Assembly (NCBI RefSeq): GCF_008704395.1 | Contig: NZ_CP023695.1 | Span: forward strand, 2,046,001 to 2,110,000 | DNA: 64,000 nucleotides | Origin: Streptomyces alboniger | Lineage (GTDB): Bacteria > Actinomycetota > Actinomycetes > Streptomycetales > Streptomycetaceae | Direction of reading: 5' to 3' | Part shown: positions 9,394 through 19,265 of the stretch, piece after piece | How positions within the stretch are numbered: position 1 is the stretch's first letter | Layout of the letters: every line of letters starts with the position of its first letter | The notes under the pieces: generated by a model | The model's database searches: none | What the model saw: only the letters and a program-made list of their open reading frames with translations | Told to the model about the DNA's origin: nothing | Position numbers and translations under genes: made by a program

Positions 9394-9678
9394 TCACAGC
9401 CGGCTCACGACGGAGATCAGGATGTAGACGATGATCATCAGCACGAAGAAGGACAAGTCGAGCGCCACGCCCCCGAGACGCAGCGGCGGAATGAACCGCC
9501 GCAGAAGCTTGAGCGGTGGATCAGTGACAGTGTAGGTGGCCTCCAGAACGACCACCATCGCCTTGCCGGGTTGCCATGAGCGGGCGAACTGGAAGACGTA
9601 GTCCATGACCAACCGGAAGATCAGCACGATGAGGAAGCACATCAGCGCGATGTAAAGCACCTGCAAGACCACGCTCAT
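9394..9678 (-). CDS. sepG: YggT-family membrane protein SepG (YlmG)
   Basis: Small 94-aa integral membrane protein with two hydrophobic segments (about residues 4-27 and 68-92) flanking a loop with DPPLKLLRRFIPPLRLGG, the YggT signature. The ATG at 9678 follows GGGAGAGGGAA. In Streptomyces coelicolor the equivalent protein, SepG (formerly YlmG), helps position SsgB and supports sporulation septation and nucleoid compaction. That role is taken from the family and its position between sepF and divIVA, not from any motif seen here. Confidence 0.9.
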   Translation of the reverse strand: MSVVLQVLYIALMCFLIVLIFRLVMDYVFQFARSWQPGKAMVVVLEATYTVTDPPLKLLRRFIPPLRLGGVALDLSFFVLMIIVYILISVVSRL

Positions 9679-9759
9679 GTTCGCGCTTCCCTCTCCCCTG
9701 ATACTCGTACTGCGTCGTTCCGATACTGCGTCTAAGGCAACTACTTCATCTACTGCGTC

Positions 9760-10386
9760 TCAGCTCTGGTTGAAGAACCCGCCCTCTGCGATGCGAGCCT
9801 TGTCCTCCGCCGTTACATCGACGTTAGCAGGCGACAACAGGAACACCTTCTGCGTCACTCGCTCAATGCTGCCATGCAGCCCGAAGACCAGACCGGCGGC
9901 AAAGTCGACAAGTCGCTTCGCGTCGGTGTCGTCCATCTCGGTCAGATTCATGATCACCGGAGTGCCCTCGCGGAAGTGTTCCCCGATGGTACGGGCCTCG
10001 TTGTAGGTCCGCGGGTGCAATGTGGTGATGCGGTAGGGCTCCCGCTCGGACACGACCTTGGGCATGATCACCGGTGCGTTCTTCTCCAGGCTCTGGCGTT
10101 CAGGTGTGATGGATGCCACGGGGGCGATTCGTGCCGGACGTCCGGATTCCGCGGCCAGCGAAGCGGAATGGGCCGCCGGTTCACGGGGGGCGGGTGGCTG
10201 CACCACTCGTACCGATTCGTCCCGTTGGGACTGATGGGACTGGTGCGGCGGTTCGTGCCGCCTGCGGTCGCGCTCGGGTTCCGGCTCGGGTTCGAACTCG
10301 TCATCGGGGTCGAACCCCGGACCGTCGTACCCGTCGTCCTCCACGAGGCCGAGGTAGACCGCCATCTTGCGCATCGCGCCGGCCAT
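9760..10386 (-). CDS. sepF: Cell division protein SepF
   Basis: FtsZ-binding membrane anchor and Z-ring organiser; 208 aa. The ATG at 10386 follows GGAGGA with good spacing. The N-terminus [18 protein letters not shown] is an amphipathic membrane-targeting helix followed by an acidic segment. A Glu/Pro/Arg/His/Gln-rich linker occupies about residues 25-105. The conserved SepF core (about 110-200) has [15 protein letters not shown] and [17 protein letters not shown]. Actinobacteria lack FtsA and ZipA, so SepF is the main Z-ring anchor. It lies 124 nt downstream of yggS. Confidence 0.95.
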   Translation of the reverse strand: MAGAMRKMAVYLGLVEDDGYDGPGFDPDDEFEPEPEPERDRRRHEPPHQSHQSQRDESVRVVQPPAPREPAAHSASLAAESGRPARIAPVASITPERQSLEKNAPVIMPKVVSEREPYRITTLHPRTYNEARTIGEHFREGTPVIMNLTEMDDTDAKRLVDFAAGLVFGLHGSIERVTQKVFLLSPANVDVTAEDKARIAEGGFFNQS

Positions 10387-10510
10387 GCTCTGAGTCCTCC
10401 GCTCTGTGGTGGATCGGCTGTCGTCACCAACTGCCCGCGATCCACGAGGTATCCCCGCCCAACAGCGAGAATGACCATATTTTCTGCTGTGGTCCGACTT
10501 CTTGGCGACG

Positions 10511-11230
10511 TTACCCGAGCCCGGGTCGGACTCCGAGTACCGCCGTACCGACGCGCACATGTGTCGCCCCGGCCGCAACGGCCTGTTCGAGGTCCGCACT
10601 CATCCCTGCTGACACCATGTTCGCAGCCGGATGAGTCGCGCGCATGAGGGTTGCGAATTCCATCAACCGCTCGAACGCCGCCTGTTGCCGTCCCGCGTAC
10701 GGTCCGGTGAGCGGGGCCACGGTCATCAGACCGTCGAGCCGCAGCCCGGGCGCCCCGGCGACGAGGTCGGCCAACTCTTCGATTCCGCCCGGGCCCACGC
10801 CGCCGCGCTCCCCCCGGCCGTTCTCCTCGGCGTCGAGCGCGACCTGGATCAGGCAGCCCAGCTCCCGCTCCGCGCGCACCGCGGCCGTCGAGAGGGCCGT
10901 GACGAGCTTGGGCCGGTCCACGGACTGCACCAGATCGGCATAACTGACCACGGAACGGACCTTGTTGGTCTGCAACTGACCGACAAAGTGCCAGGTGAGG
11001 GGGAGATCCGCGCACGCGGCGGCCTTAGGTGCCGCGTCCTGGTCGCGGTTCTCCGCGACGTGGCGCACGCCGAGTTCCGACAGGATGCGCACATCGCTCG
11101 CCGGATAGGTCTTGGTGACCACGATCAGGGTCACTTCTTCCCGCTTGCGCCCGGCCGCGTCGCAGGCGGCGGCGATGCGCTCCTCGACCTTCGAGAGATT
11201 CGCCGCGAGTTCGGTCCTACGGTCCGTCAT
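10511..11230 (-). CDS. yggS: YggS-family PLP-binding protein (PLP homeostasis)
   Basis: 239-aa single-domain TIM-barrel pyridoxal-phosphate protein of the YggS/PROSC family, which buffers PLP and has no known catalytic reaction. The PLP lysine sits in [11 protein letters not shown] near the N-terminus, and the phosphate-binding end has the conserved [12 protein letters not shown] and [11 protein letters not shown]. In Streptomyces and Gram-positives the gene (ylmE) lies between ftsZ and sepF, as here. The ATG at 11230 begins 6 nt after the stop of the preceding pgeF gene, implying co-transcription. Confidence 0.93.
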   Translation of the reverse strand: MTDRRTELAANLSKVEERIAAACDAAGRKREEVTLIVVTKTYPASDVRILSELGVRHVAENRDQDAAPKAAACADLPLTWHFVGQLQTNKVRSVVSYADLVQSVDRPKLVTALSTAAVRAERELGCLIQVALDAEENGRGERGGVGPGGIEELADLVAGAPGLRLDGLMTVAPLTGPYAGRQQAAFERLMEFATLMRATHPAANMVSAGMSADLEQAVAAGATHVRVGTAVLGVRPGLG

Positions 11231-11236
11231 GCGTTA

Positions 11237-11968
11237 TCAGTCCAGCCAGACATAGCCCGCGAGGCGACCGGTCGTGCGGTCGCGGCGGTACGAGAAGTGG
11301 TCAGCGGATTCCAGCGTGCACACCGGCGACTGCTCCCGGTCGCGCACCCCGAGCCGCTCCAGCTGTGCGTGCACCCCCGCGGTCACGTCGACCGCCGGCG
11401 TACCCCAGCTCGTCTCGGCGTACGCCGCGGGCTCGACGGCGGCCACGTCGTCGCGCATCGCCCCCGGCACTTCGTAACAACGCCCGCAGACGGCGGGACC
11501 GGTGCGGGCGGTGATGCGCCCCGGCTCCGCGCCGAGCTTCACCATGGCCTCGACGGCGGCAGGAACGACGCCCGCCACCATCCCGGGGCGCCCGGCGTGC
11601 GCCGCCGCCACGACCCCGGCGGCCGGATCGGCGAGCAGGACGGGCGTGCAGTCGGCGGTCAGTACGGCGAGGGCGAGGCCCCTGCGGGCGGTCACCACCG
11701 CGTCGACGGAAGGGATCTCGGCCCCGGCGCCCCAGGGCCCGTCGACCACGGCGACATCGCGGCCGTGCACCTGGTTCATCCAGACGACCCGGGCGGGGTC
11801 GACGCCGAGGGACGTGGCGGCCAGCGTCCGGTTCTCCCGGACGGCGTCGGCGTCGTCGCCGACCGCGCCGCCGAGATTCAGCTCCTCGTACGGAACGGCG
11901 CTCACCCCGCCCCACCTGTCGGTGAAGGCGAAGTGCGCGCCGCTCACGGTGCTGTGCTTGCTTATCAC
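11237..11968 (-). CDS. pgeF: YlmD/PgeF-type multicopper-like (DUF152) peptidoglycan editing protein
   Basis: 243-aa protein of the YlmD/YfiH family, once called laccase domain or polyphenol oxidase. E. coli PgeF hydrolyses L-Ser wrongly built into UDP-MurNAc precursors. Recognisable blocks are WMNQVHGRDVAVVD, LAVLTADCTPVLLADP and VAAAHAGRPGM, which hold the Cys and His metal ligands. GTG 11968 gives the full N-terminus; it lies 16 nt after the ftsZ stop with only a modest GGACC ribosome site. The gene sits inside the division cluster, consistent with a cell-wall quality-control role. Function here is inferred from family and context. Confidence 0.88.
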   Translation of the reverse strand: MISKHSTVSGAHFAFTDRWGGVSAVPYEELNLGGAVGDDADAVRENRTLAATSLGVDPARVVWMNQVHGRDVAVVDGPWGAGAEIPSVDAVVTARRGLALAVLTADCTPVLLADPAAGVVAAAHAGRPGMVAGVVPAAVEAMVKLGAEPGRITARTGPAVCGRCYEVPGAMRDDVAAVEPAAYAETSWGTPAVDVTAGVHAQLERLGVRDREQSPVCTLESADHFSYRRDRTTGRLAGYVWLD

Positions 11969-11984
11969 TTCGAGAGGTCCGGTA

Positions 11985-13232
11985 TCACTTCAAGAAGTCC
12001 GGCACGTCCAGCTCTTCGGCCTGGCTGTCCTGGTACGGACGGGCCGGCGGGACCTGCGGCGGGGTCGCGGACGTGGACGGGGCCTCGCTCGCCGGGGCCG
12101 CCTCGGCGGGCTCCGGGGTCGAGGGCTCGTCACGCGTCGTGACGCTGCCGAGGCCGCTGAAGGCCGGGCGGGACGGTTCGGCGGGACGCGAGGGCCCGGC
12201 CGGGGGCGGCGTCGGCTCGTCCCGCTTGGCGGCGGATCCGGAGCCGGCGGCCGAGCCGAGGACGGTGTCCCGCTTGGACGGCGGCTGCCCGCCGTCGAAG
12301 CCGGCCGCGATGACGGTGACTCTGACCTCGTCGCCGAGCGCGTCGTCGATGACCGCGCCGAAGATGATGTTGGCCTCGGGGTGCGCGGCCTCGCTGACCA
12401 GCTGGGCCGCTTCGTTGATCTCGAAGAGGCCGAGGTCCGAGCCGCCGGAGATGGAGAGCAGCACACCGCGGGCGCCGTCGATGGACGCCTCCAGGAGCGG
12501 CGAGGAGATCGCCATCTCGGCCGCCGCCACCGCACGGTCGTCGCCGCGGGCCGAGCCGATGCCCATGAGCGCCGAACCGGCCTCGGACATGACCGACTTG
12601 ACGTCGGCGAAGTCGAGGTTGATCAGGCCGGGCGTGGTGATGAGGTCGGTGATGCCCTGGACACCGGAGAGCAGGACCTGGTCCGCCGACTTGAAGGCGT
12701 CGAGGACGGAGACCTGGCGGTCCGAGATGGACAGCAGTCGGTCGTTGGGGATGACGATGAGGGTGTCGACCTCTTCGCGCAGCTCCGCGATGCCGTCCTC
12801 GGCCTGGTTGGCGCGGCGGCGGCCCTCGAAGGTGAACGGCCGGGTGACCACGCCGATGGTGAGGGCGCCGAGCGAGCGCGCGATGTTGGCGACGACGGGT
12901 GCGCCGCCGGTGCCGGTGCCACCGCCCTCGCCGGCGGTGACGAAGACCATGTCGGCCCCCTTGAGGACCTCCTCGATCTCCTCGCGGTGGTCCTCTGCGG
13001 CCTTGCGGCCGACGGCCGGGTTGGCGCCGGCGCCGAGGCCGCGGGTGAGTTCACGGCCGACGTCGAGCTTGACGTCGGCGTCGCTCATCAACAGGGCTTG
13101 CGCGTCGGTGTTGATGGCGATGAACTCGACGCCCTTGAGACCGACCTCGATCATCCGGTTGATGGCATTGACACCACCGCCGCCGACACCGATGACTTTG
13201 ATGACTGCGAGGTAGTTCTGCGGTGCTGCCAC
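11985..13232 (-). CDS. ftsZ: Cell division GTPase FtsZ
   Basis: Tubulin-like GTPase that forms the Z-ring and, in Streptomyces, the sporulation Z-ladders. It is 415 aa, starting at GTG 13232 behind GAGAGGCC. The nucleotide-binding glycine loops are VGGGGVNA near residues 16-23 and the tubulin signature GGGTGTGG at 103-110. The T7 synergy loop NLDFAD is at 205-210. A disordered Pro/Ser/Glu-rich linker from about residue 315 ends in the C-terminal peptide LDVPDFLK that docks SepF and other partners. The 275-bp upstream gap indicates its own promoters in addition to read-through from the mur genes. Confidence 0.98.
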   Translation of the reverse strand: MAAPQNYLAVIKVIGVGGGGVNAINRMIEVGLKGVEFIAINTDAQALLMSDADVKLDVGRELTRGLGAGANPAVGRKAAEDHREEIEEVLKGADMVFVTAGEGGGTGTGGAPVVANIARSLGALTIGVVTRPFTFEGRRRANQAEDGIAELREEVDTLIVIPNDRLLSISDRQVSVLDAFKSADQVLLSGVQGITDLITTPGLINLDFADVKSVMSEAGSALMGIGSARGDDRAVAAAEMAISSPLLEASIDGARGVLLSISGGSDLGLFEINEAAQLVSEAAHPEANIIFGAVIDDALGDEVRVTVIAAGFDGGQPPSKRDTVLGSAAGSGSAAKRDEPTPPPAGPSRPAEPSRPAFSGLGSVTTRDEPSTPEPAEAAPASEAPSTSATPPQVPPARPYQDSQAEELDVPDFLK

Positions 13233-13507
13233 GTCGAAGGCCTCTCGCCTCGAGTTACGTGTCGCCGCATCGCATCGATGCGAAGCGGCGACTGATGCCG
13301 AATGGGACGGTCCGAACGCCGACCCGAACCCTAACGCTGAAGTTTAGGGTTACCAGTGTGTCTGTTCCCTGGACTCTTCCGAACAGGACACTAAGTCGAC
13401 AAGTGGCGCACGTTCAACGAACACGCCGAACCTCCCGTTTTTCTTTTCACCCTATGTGATCAGCCGTAGCGATGCCGAACCAGGGTGCTGGCCTGCACAG
13501 ATACGCG
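13233..13507 (-). promoter_or_regulatory. ftsZ promoter/leader region with inverted repeat
   Basis: Non-coding gap between ftsQ and ftsZ; in Streptomyces this interval carries several ftsZ promoters, including a sporulation-induced one. Visible features: an 8-bp inverted repeat AACCCTAA / TTAGGGTT (13327-13334 and 13344-13351, 9-nt spacer), two GACAC cores on the minus strand near 13259-13263 and 13357-13361 that match the WhiA core, and an A+T-rich stretch around 13430-13460. I cannot assign individual -10/-35 boxes with confidence. Confidence 0.6.
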
Positions 13508-14299
13508 TCAACTCCCAGATGACGCAGGGGCCGTGGGGACGCTCACATCGAAGTGCCGTGCCTCAGGGGCCGCTTTCATCAGCGCGGTGAGGGTAGTGGC
13601 TTTCGTACGCCCCTTCTCGCCACTGCCCCAGACGACCGTACGGCCATGGCTCAACTCCAGCGAGATGGAGTCGTACGAGCGGACCTTGACGCTCCGAGTA
13701 TCCCGGGCGACGGCTTCGGGCAGGTCACCGGCGACCCGCACCGCTTCCCGCAGCAGCCGGTCGGTGCCGAAGCGGCGCAGGCTGGCCGCCCCGCTCTCCT
13801 GATCCGGCGTCAATTCGAGCCGCGGGATACCCTTGGGCGCGTGCTCGACCGTGGCGAATCGCACTCCCTCGGCGTCCACTTCGACGAACTTTTCGCCCTT
13901 TTCGATGAGGAGAACCGGCTTGCGTTCCGTCACTTTGAGCCCGATTCCGTGCGGCCATGACCGGACGGCCTCAACCGAGGCAATTCGGGGCAATTTCGAG
14001 CGCAGTCGGCTCTCAAGAGCGTCCGTGTCGACCGAAATCAGCGGTGCCCCGAGGGGGGCCTCCGCCGCTTCGACGACCGCTTGAGGCGTCAGTATCCGGG
14101 TGCCGGAGGCCTGCACGCTCTCCAGGCGCAGCCACGGCGAGCCGTAGAGCACCCAGCCGCCCCCGGCCGCGAGGAGCGCGGCGAGGACCAGGCCCAGGAT
14201 CAGGGCGCGGGAACGCGGCAGCCCGGCGCGGCGGGTGCGCTGCGGGCGGGGCGGGCCGGACTTCTTCTGCTGCCGTTCGGCGGTGGTCGGTCCGGCCAC
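13508..14299 (-). CDS. ftsQ: Cell division protein FtsQ
   Basis: Bitopic membrane protein of the FtsQLB divisome subcomplex; 263 aa from GTG 14299, preceded by AGGGGA. A basic Pro/Arg/Lys-rich cytoplasmic tail (1-32) precedes one transmembrane helix (about 33-52). The POTRA domain (about 55-125) includes WLRLESVQASGTRILTP, and the FtsQ beta domain follows with VTERKPVLLIEKGEKFVEVD. The start lies 14 nt after the murG stop. murC, which often separates murG and ftsQ in other bacteria, is absent from this position. Confidence 0.95.
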   Translation of the reverse strand: MAGPTTAERQQKKSGPPRPQRTRRAGLPRSRALILGLVLAALLAAGGGWVLYGSPWLRLESVQASGTRILTPQAVVEAAEAPLGAPLISVDTDALESRLRSKLPRIASVEAVRSWPHGIGLKVTERKPVLLIEKGEKFVEVDAEGVRFATVEHAPKGIPRLELTPDQESGAASLRRFGTDRLLREAVRVAGDLPEAVARDTRSVKVRSYDSISLELSHGRTVVWGSGEKGRTKATTLTALMKAAPEARHFDVSVPTAPASSGS

Positions 14300-14313
14300 G
14301 GTCCCCTGCCTTC

Positions 14314-15408
14314 TCACGCGTTGCGGCGTGACGCAATCGCCTCGTACACCATGCCGACGAGCAGCTCGTCGGCGTCCCTGCGGCCGAACTCCGAGGCGGC
14401 GCGGGACATCTCGTACAACCGGTGCGGATCCGCCAGGACGGGCAGGACGTTGCCCTGGACCCACTCGGGCGTCAGTTCCGCGTCGTCGACCAGCAGTCCA
14501 CCGCCCGCCTTGACCACCGGCTGGGCGTTCAGCCGCTGTTCGCCGTTGCCGATCGGCAGCGGGACGTAGGCGGCGGGGAGCCCGACGGCGGAGAGTTCGG
14601 CGACGGTCATCGCGCCCGCGCGGCAGAGCATCATGTCGGCAGCGGCGTACGCGAGGTCCATCCGGTCCACGTACGGTACCGGGATGTACGGGGGCATTCC
14701 CGGCATCTGCTGCACATGCGGCAATTCGTTCTTGGGTCCGACCGCGTGCAGGATCTGGATGCCCGCGCGCTGGAGCACCGGCGCGACCTGCTGGACCACC
14801 TCGTTGAGCCGCCGGGCGCCCTGGGAGCCGCCGGAGACCAGCAGCGTCGGCAGGTTGGGGTCGAGGCCGAAGGCGGCGCGCGCCTCCGGGCGGACCCGGG
14901 CCCGGTCGAGCGTGGCGATCGTGTGGCGCAGCGGGATGCCGATGTAGCGGGAGTTGCGCAGCTTGCTGTCGGGGGTGGCGACGGCCACCCCGTGGGCGTA
15001 CCGCGAACCGATCTTGTTGGCGAGTCCGGGGCGCGCGTTGGCCTCGTGCACGACGATCGGCACCCCGGCCCGCTTGGCCGCGAGATAGCCGGGCAGGGCG
15101 ACGTAGCCGCCGAAGCCGACGACACAGTCCGCCTTGGTGCGCTCCAGGATCTGCTCGGCCGCCTTGATGGTGCCGCGCAGCCGCCCCGGGACGGTGATCA
15201 GTTCAGGGGTGGGCTTGCGTGGCAGCGGGACGGCCGGGATCAGCGCGAGTTCGTAGCCCCGCTCGGGTACGAGCCGGGTCTCGAGTCCGCGCTCCGTGCC
15301 CAGGGCCGTGATGCCCACGGTCGGGTCCTGCCTCCGCAGGGCGTCCGCGAGGGCGAGCGCGGGCTCGATGTGGCCGGCGGTCCCCCCACCGGCGAGTACG
15401 ACATGCAC
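14314..15408 (-). CDS. murG: UDP-GlcNAc:lipid I GlcNAc transferase MurG
   Basis: Peripheral membrane glycosyltransferase converting lipid I to lipid II. It is 364 aa, GTG start at 15408, 6 nt after the ftsW stop. The first glycine loop is LAGGGTAGHIEPALALADAL at residues 5-24. LLVSGGSQGARRLNEVV gives the second G-loop region, and CRAGAMTVAELSAVGLPA is the UDP-GlcNAc-binding block. Length and motifs are typical of the family. It is encoded between ftsW (flippase/polymerase) and ftsQ. Confidence 0.98.
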   Translation of the reverse strand: MHVVLAGGGTAGHIEPALALADALRRQDPTVGITALGTERGLETRLVPERGYELALIPAVPLPRKPTPELITVPGRLRGTIKAAEQILERTKADCVVGFGGYVALPGYLAAKRAGVPIVVHEANARPGLANKIGSRYAHGVAVATPDSKLRNSRYIGIPLRHTIATLDRARVRPEARAAFGLDPNLPTLLVSGGSQGARRLNEVVQQVAPVLQRAGIQILHAVGPKNELPHVQQMPGMPPYIPVPYVDRMDLAYAAADMMLCRAGAMTVAELSAVGLPAAYVPLPIGNGEQRLNAQPVVKAGGGLLVDDAELTPEWVQGNVLPVLADPHRLYEMSRAASEFGRRDADELLVGMVYEAIASRRNA

Positions 15409-15414
15409 CGAAAT

Positions 15415-16725
15415 TCACCGCTCTCCGGACGAACGCGCCTTGGCGCGCCGTCGCATCGTGTTCCATCTCACCCGAGGTTGCCGCATGGCCAGGGCCGCCT
15501 TCGCAGCGGGGTCCGATCGCGCGAAGGCGATGAGGAGCCCGATGGCGAACATGGTCGGCAGCAGGGCCGAACCCCCGTAGGAGAACAGCGGGAGCGGGAC
15601 TCCGGCGATCGGCAGCAGACCGAGCACCGCACCGACATTGATCACGGCCTGGGCCGTGATCCAGGTGGTCACGCCTCCCGCGGCATACCTCACGAAGGGG
15701 TCCTCCGTGCGTCCGGCCACGCGGATACCCGCATAGCCTAGAGCCGCGAAGAGGGCGAGCACCGACAGTGTCCCCGCCAGACCGAGTTCCTCCCCGGTGA
15801 TGGCGAAGATGAAGTCGGTGTGCGGTTCCGGCAGTTGACCCCATTTTTCCACACTGGCGCCCAGTCCGGAACCGAAGAATCCGCCGGAGGCCAGGGCGTA
15901 GATGCCGTGTACGGCCTGCCAGCACTGGTCGCCGGGGCCCGGATCGGTGGCGCCGATGCAGGCGAGCCTCGCCATGCGGTTGGGGCTCGTCTTGATGAGG
16001 ATCACACCGAGCAGGGCCGCGATGCCGAGCACGCCCGCGAAGAGCCGGGTGGGCGCGCCGGCGAGCCACAGCAGGCCGAAGAGGATCGCGGTGAGAATGA
16101 TCGCGGTGCCCATGTCGCCGCCGAGCATGATGAGCCCGAGCAGCATGAAGGCGACCGGGACGAGCGGCACCAGCATGTGTTTCCACTGGGTCAGAAGCCG
16201 CTTGTCGTGTTTACGGGCGAGCAGATCGGCGCCCCACAGGACCAGGGCGAGCTTGCCGAACTCGCTGGGCTGGAGCTGGAACGGACCGCCCAGGTAGATC
16301 CAGTTCTGGTTGCCGTTGACGCTGCGCCCTATCCCCGGGATCTGGACGAGGACCATGAGGAAGACGGTCACCGCGAGCATCGGGTAGGCGAGCGCCCGGT
16401 GGAGTTTGACGGGCATCCGCATCGCGAGGAGCAGCAGGACCGTGCCGAGCACGGCGGCGACGAACTGCTTGCGGAAGAAGTACGAGGCGGGCAGGTCCAG
16501 CTGGAGCGCCTGGATCATCGACGCGGAGTAGACCATCACGAGGCCGAGCACGGTGATCAGCAGGCTGCTGCCGAAGATCAGGTAATACGCCGTGAGCGGC
16601 CGGTCCCAGGCCTTGCGGACCCTGGTGCGCAGCCGCCGCAGTCCGCTCTCGCCCGGAGGGTGGGAGGTACCTCTGGCGCGTACCGGAGCCGGTCGTCTGG
16701 GGACCCGCACGGAAGACCTGGCCAC
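15415..16725 (-). CDS. ftsW: SEDS-family septal peptidoglycan polymerase FtsW
   Basis: Polytopic membrane SEDS glycosyltransferase that polymerises lipid II with FtsI at the septum. It is 436 aa with a GTG start at 16725 and GGAGGGG upstream. A basic cytoplasmic N-terminus (about 45 aa) precedes ten predicted membrane segments. The large extracellular loop has NGNQNWIYLGGPFQLQPSEF, and the catalytic region has GGDMGTAIIL. The C-terminal half contains EELGLAG and PLPLFSYGGSALL, both SEDS signatures, before a basic tail. In Streptomyces FtsW is mainly required for sporulation septation. Confidence 0.97.
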   Translation of the reverse strand: MARSSVRVPRRPAPVRARGTSHPPGESGLRRLRTRVRKAWDRPLTAYYLIFGSSLLITVLGLVMVYSASMIQALQLDLPASYFFRKQFVAAVLGTVLLLLAMRMPVKLHRALAYPMLAVTVFLMVLVQIPGIGRSVNGNQNWIYLGGPFQLQPSEFGKLALVLWGADLLARKHDKRLLTQWKHMLVPLVPVAFMLLGLIMLGGDMGTAIILTAILFGLLWLAGAPTRLFAGVLGIAALLGVILIKTSPNRMARLACIGATDPGPGDQCWQAVHGIYALASGGFFGSGLGASVEKWGQLPEPHTDFIFAITGEELGLAGTLSVLALFAALGYAGIRVAGRTEDPFVRYAAGGVTTWITAQAVINVGAVLGLLPIAGVPLPLFSYGGSALLPTMFAIGLLIAFARSDPAAKAALAMRQPRVRWNTMRRRAKARSSGER

Positions 16726-16773
16726 GTTCCCCTCCCAAGGGTGTGCCCGGCGCCTGCCGGGCGGAAGACCCGG

Positions 16774-18198
16774 TCAGGCGCGCGTGGAGCCGAGTTCGCG
16801 GACGGCGTCCGCGAAGGCTTCCCCACGCTTGTTGTAGTTGGTGAACATGTCCATCGACGCACAGGCCGGGGCCATCAGCACGGTGTCCCCCGGCTGAGCC
16901 AGCTCCGCCGCCCGCCGTACCGCCTCGGACATCGCCCCAGTGTCGGTCCGGTCGAGGTCGACGACCGGGACCTCGGGGGCGTGTCGCGCGAGGGCTTCAC
17001 GGATCAGCGCGCGGTCGGCGCCGATGAGGACGACGCCGCGCAGCCGCTTGGCGGCACCCGTGACGAGTTCGTCGAAGGTGGCGCCCTTGGCGAGTCCGCC
17101 GGCGATCCAGACGATCGACTCGTACGCCGCCAACGAGGCCTGTGCCGCGTGGGTGTTGGTGGCCTTGGAGTCGTCGATGTAGGCGACCTCGGCGACCTCG
17201 GCGACGTGCTCGATGCGGTGGGCGTCCGGGCGGAAGGCGCGCAGGCCGTCGCGTACGGCCGTCGCCGGGACCCCGAAGGCGCGCGCGAGGGCCGCCGCGG
17301 CCAGCGCGTTGGCGATGTTGTGCGGCGCGGGCGGCTTGACGTCGGAGATCTCGGCGAGCTCCTGGGCCTGCTTCTGGCGGTCCGGCACGAACGCACGGTC
17401 GACCAGGATGCCGTCCACGACGCCCAGTTGCGAGGGCGCGGGCGCGTTCAGCGTGAAACCGATGGCGCGGCAGCCCTCTTCCACGTCGGCCTCGCGGACC
17501 AGTTCCTCGGTCGCCCCGTCGGCCACGTTGTAGACGCAGGCGATGTGGTTGCCCTCGTAGATACGTCCCTTGTCGGCGGCGTACGCCTCCATGGAGCCGT
17601 GCCAGTCGAGGTGGTCGGGCGCGAGGTTCAGGACCGCCGCGGAGTGGGCGCGCAGGGAGGGCGCCCAGTGCAGCTGGTACGAGGACAGTTCGACGGCCAG
17701 TACGTCGTACGCGTCGTCGCCTTCCAGGACGACGTCCACGATCGGGGTGCCGATGTTGCCGACGGCCACCGTGCGCAGGCCCGCCGCCTCCAGGATCGAG
17801 GCGAGCATCTGCGTGGTCGTGGTCTTGCCGTTGGTGCCGGTGATGGCGAGCCAGGGCGCCGCGTCGGGCCCGCGCAGCCGCCAGGCGACCTCCACGTCGC
17901 CGATGACGTCCACGCCCGCCTCCGCGGCCGCCGCGAACAGCGGCGACGACGGCTTCCAGCCGGGCGAGGTGACGACGAGGTCCGTGCCGGGCGGCAGGCT
18001 CGAAGCGTCTCCCAGGCGTACGGCGATGCCCTCGCCCCGGAGCGAGGCGGCGCGTTCCTCGTGCGCCGCTCCGGAGCCGCCGTCCACCACGGTCACCGAC
18101 GCGCCGAGGCCGGCCAGGGCGCGGGCGGCGCTGATGCCGCTCACGCCGAGACCGGCGACGGTGATGCTCTTGCCCTGCCAGTCGTGCGCAGTGGTCAC
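16774..18198 (-). CDS. murD: UDP-MurNAc-L-alanine:D-glutamate ligase MurD
   Basis: Cytoplasmic ATP-dependent ligase adding D-Glu to UDP-MurNAc-L-Ala; 474 aa. GTG 18198 overlaps the mraY stop by 4 nt (GTGA), fixing the start; an in-frame ATG further upstream lies inside mraY. The N-terminal Rossmann-type domain has [15 protein letters not shown]. The ATP loop is [10 protein letters not shown] (K125), followed by [25 protein letters not shown] and the C-terminal [10 protein letters not shown], all Mur ligase signatures. Confidence 0.97.
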   Translation of the reverse strand: MTTAHDWQGKSITVAGLGVSGISAARALAGLGASVTVVDGGSGAAHEERAASLRGEGIAVRLGDASSLPPGTDLVVTSPGWKPSSPLFAAAAEAGVDVIGDVEVAWRLRGPDAAPWLAITGTNGKTTTTQMLASILEAAGLRTVAVGNIGTPIVDVVLEGDDAYDVLAVELSSYQLHWAPSLRAHSAAVLNLAPDHLDWHGSMEAYAADKGRIYEGNHIACVYNVADGATEELVREADVEEGCRAIGFTLNAPAPSQLGVVDGILVDRAFVPDRQKQAQELAEISDVKPPAPHNIANALAAAALARAFGVPATAVRDGLRAFRPDAHRIEHVAEVAEVAYIDDSKATNTHAAQASLAAYESIVWIAGGLAKGATFDELVTGAAKRLRGVVLIGADRALIREALARHAPEVPVVDLDRTDTGAMSEAVRRAAELAQPGDTVLMAPACASMDMFTNYNKRGEAFADAVRELGSTRA

Positions 18199-19265
18199 TT
18201 TTCGGCTGCCCATCCCGCGTAGAAGAGACCGAGGCCGACGATCACGCACATGCCCTGGATGATCCAGAAGCGGACCACCACAAGGACCTCGGACCACCCC
18301 TTGAGTTCGAAGTGGTGCTGGAGTGGCGCCATGCGGAAGACGCGCTTGCCGGTCAGCTTGAACGAGCCGACCTGGATGACGACCGACATGGTGATCATCA
18401 CGAAGAGGCCGCCGAGCAGCGCGAGGAGCAGCTCCGTGCGGGAGCAGATCGCGAGGCCCGCGAGCGCGCCGCCGAGGGCGAGCGAACCGGTGTCACCCAT
18501 GAAGATCTTGGCGGGCGAGGTGTTCCACCACAGGAAGCCGAAGCAGGCACCCATCAGGGCGGACGCCACGACCGCGAGGTCGAGCGGGTCTCTGACCTCG
18601 AAGCACGCCTGGGGGTTGGTCAGCGTCGTCGCGTTGGCGCAGGACTCCTGGTACTGCCAGACACCGATGAAGGTGTACGCGCCGAAGACCATCACGGAGG
18701 CGCCGGTGGCGAGGCCGTCCAGACCGTCCGTGAGGTTCACGCCGTTCGACATCGCGAGGATCATGAACAGCGCCCACACCACGAACAGGACCGGGCCGAT
18801 CGACCAGCCGAAGTCCGTGACGAACGACAGCTTGGTGGAGGCCGGCGTCTGGTTGCGGTTGTCCGGCCAGTTCAGCGCGAGCACGGCGAAGCCGATGCCG
18901 ACGATCAGCTGGCCGGCCATCTTCGCCTTGGCGCGCAGACCGAGCGAACGCTGCTTGACGATCTTGATGTAGTCGTCGAGGAAGCCGACGAGGCCCATGC
19001 CCGCCATCAGGAAGAGCACCAGCAGACCGGAGAGCGTGGTCTCCGTGCCCGTGATGATCTTCGTGAGGAAGTAGGCGATGAGCGTGGCCAGGATGAACGC
19101 GATGCCACCCATGGTCGGCGTACCGCGCTTGCTGTGGTGCTCGCGCGGGCCGTCGTCCCGGATGAACTGGCCGTAACCCTTGCGGGCCAGGAGTTTGATC
19201 AGCAGCGGGGTGCCGACCAGGGTCAGGAAGAGCCCGATCACACCCGCGAAGAGGATCTGCCTCAT
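18195..19265 (-). CDS. mraY: Phospho-MurNAc-pentapeptide translocase MraY
   Basis: Integral membrane transferase forming lipid I from UDP-MurNAc-pentapeptide and undecaprenyl phosphate. It is 356 aa; the ATG at 19265 overlaps the murF stop by 4 nt. About ten transmembrane helices. The catalytic motifs are [32 protein letters not shown] and [12 protein letters not shown], and the C-terminal [15 protein letters not shown] matches the family. It sits between murF and murD, translationally coupled on both sides. Confidence 0.98.
   Translation of the reverse strand: MRQILFAGVIGLFLTLVGTPLLIKLLARKGYGQFIRDDGPREHHSKRGTPTMGGIAFILATLIAYFLTKIITGTETTLSGLLVLFLMAGMGLVGFLDDYIKIVKQRSLGLRAKAKMAGQLIVGIGFAVLALNWPDNRNQTPASTKLSFVTDFGWSIGPVLFVVWALFMILAMSNGVNLTDGLDGLATGASVMVFGAYTFIGVWQYQESCANATTLTNPQACFEVRDPLDLAVVASALMGACFGFLWWNTSPAKIFMGDTGSLALGGALAGLAICSRTELLLALLGGLFVMITMSVVIQVGSFKLTGKRVFRMAPLQHHFELKGWSEVLVVVRFWIIQGMCVIVGLGLFYAGWAAEK

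Noticed and set aside
15820..18222. 800-codon open frame on the plus strand
   Set aside because: It runs antisense through ftsW and murD, whose motifs are intact. High GC leaves few stop codons in the opposite frames, and the product has no recognisable domain.
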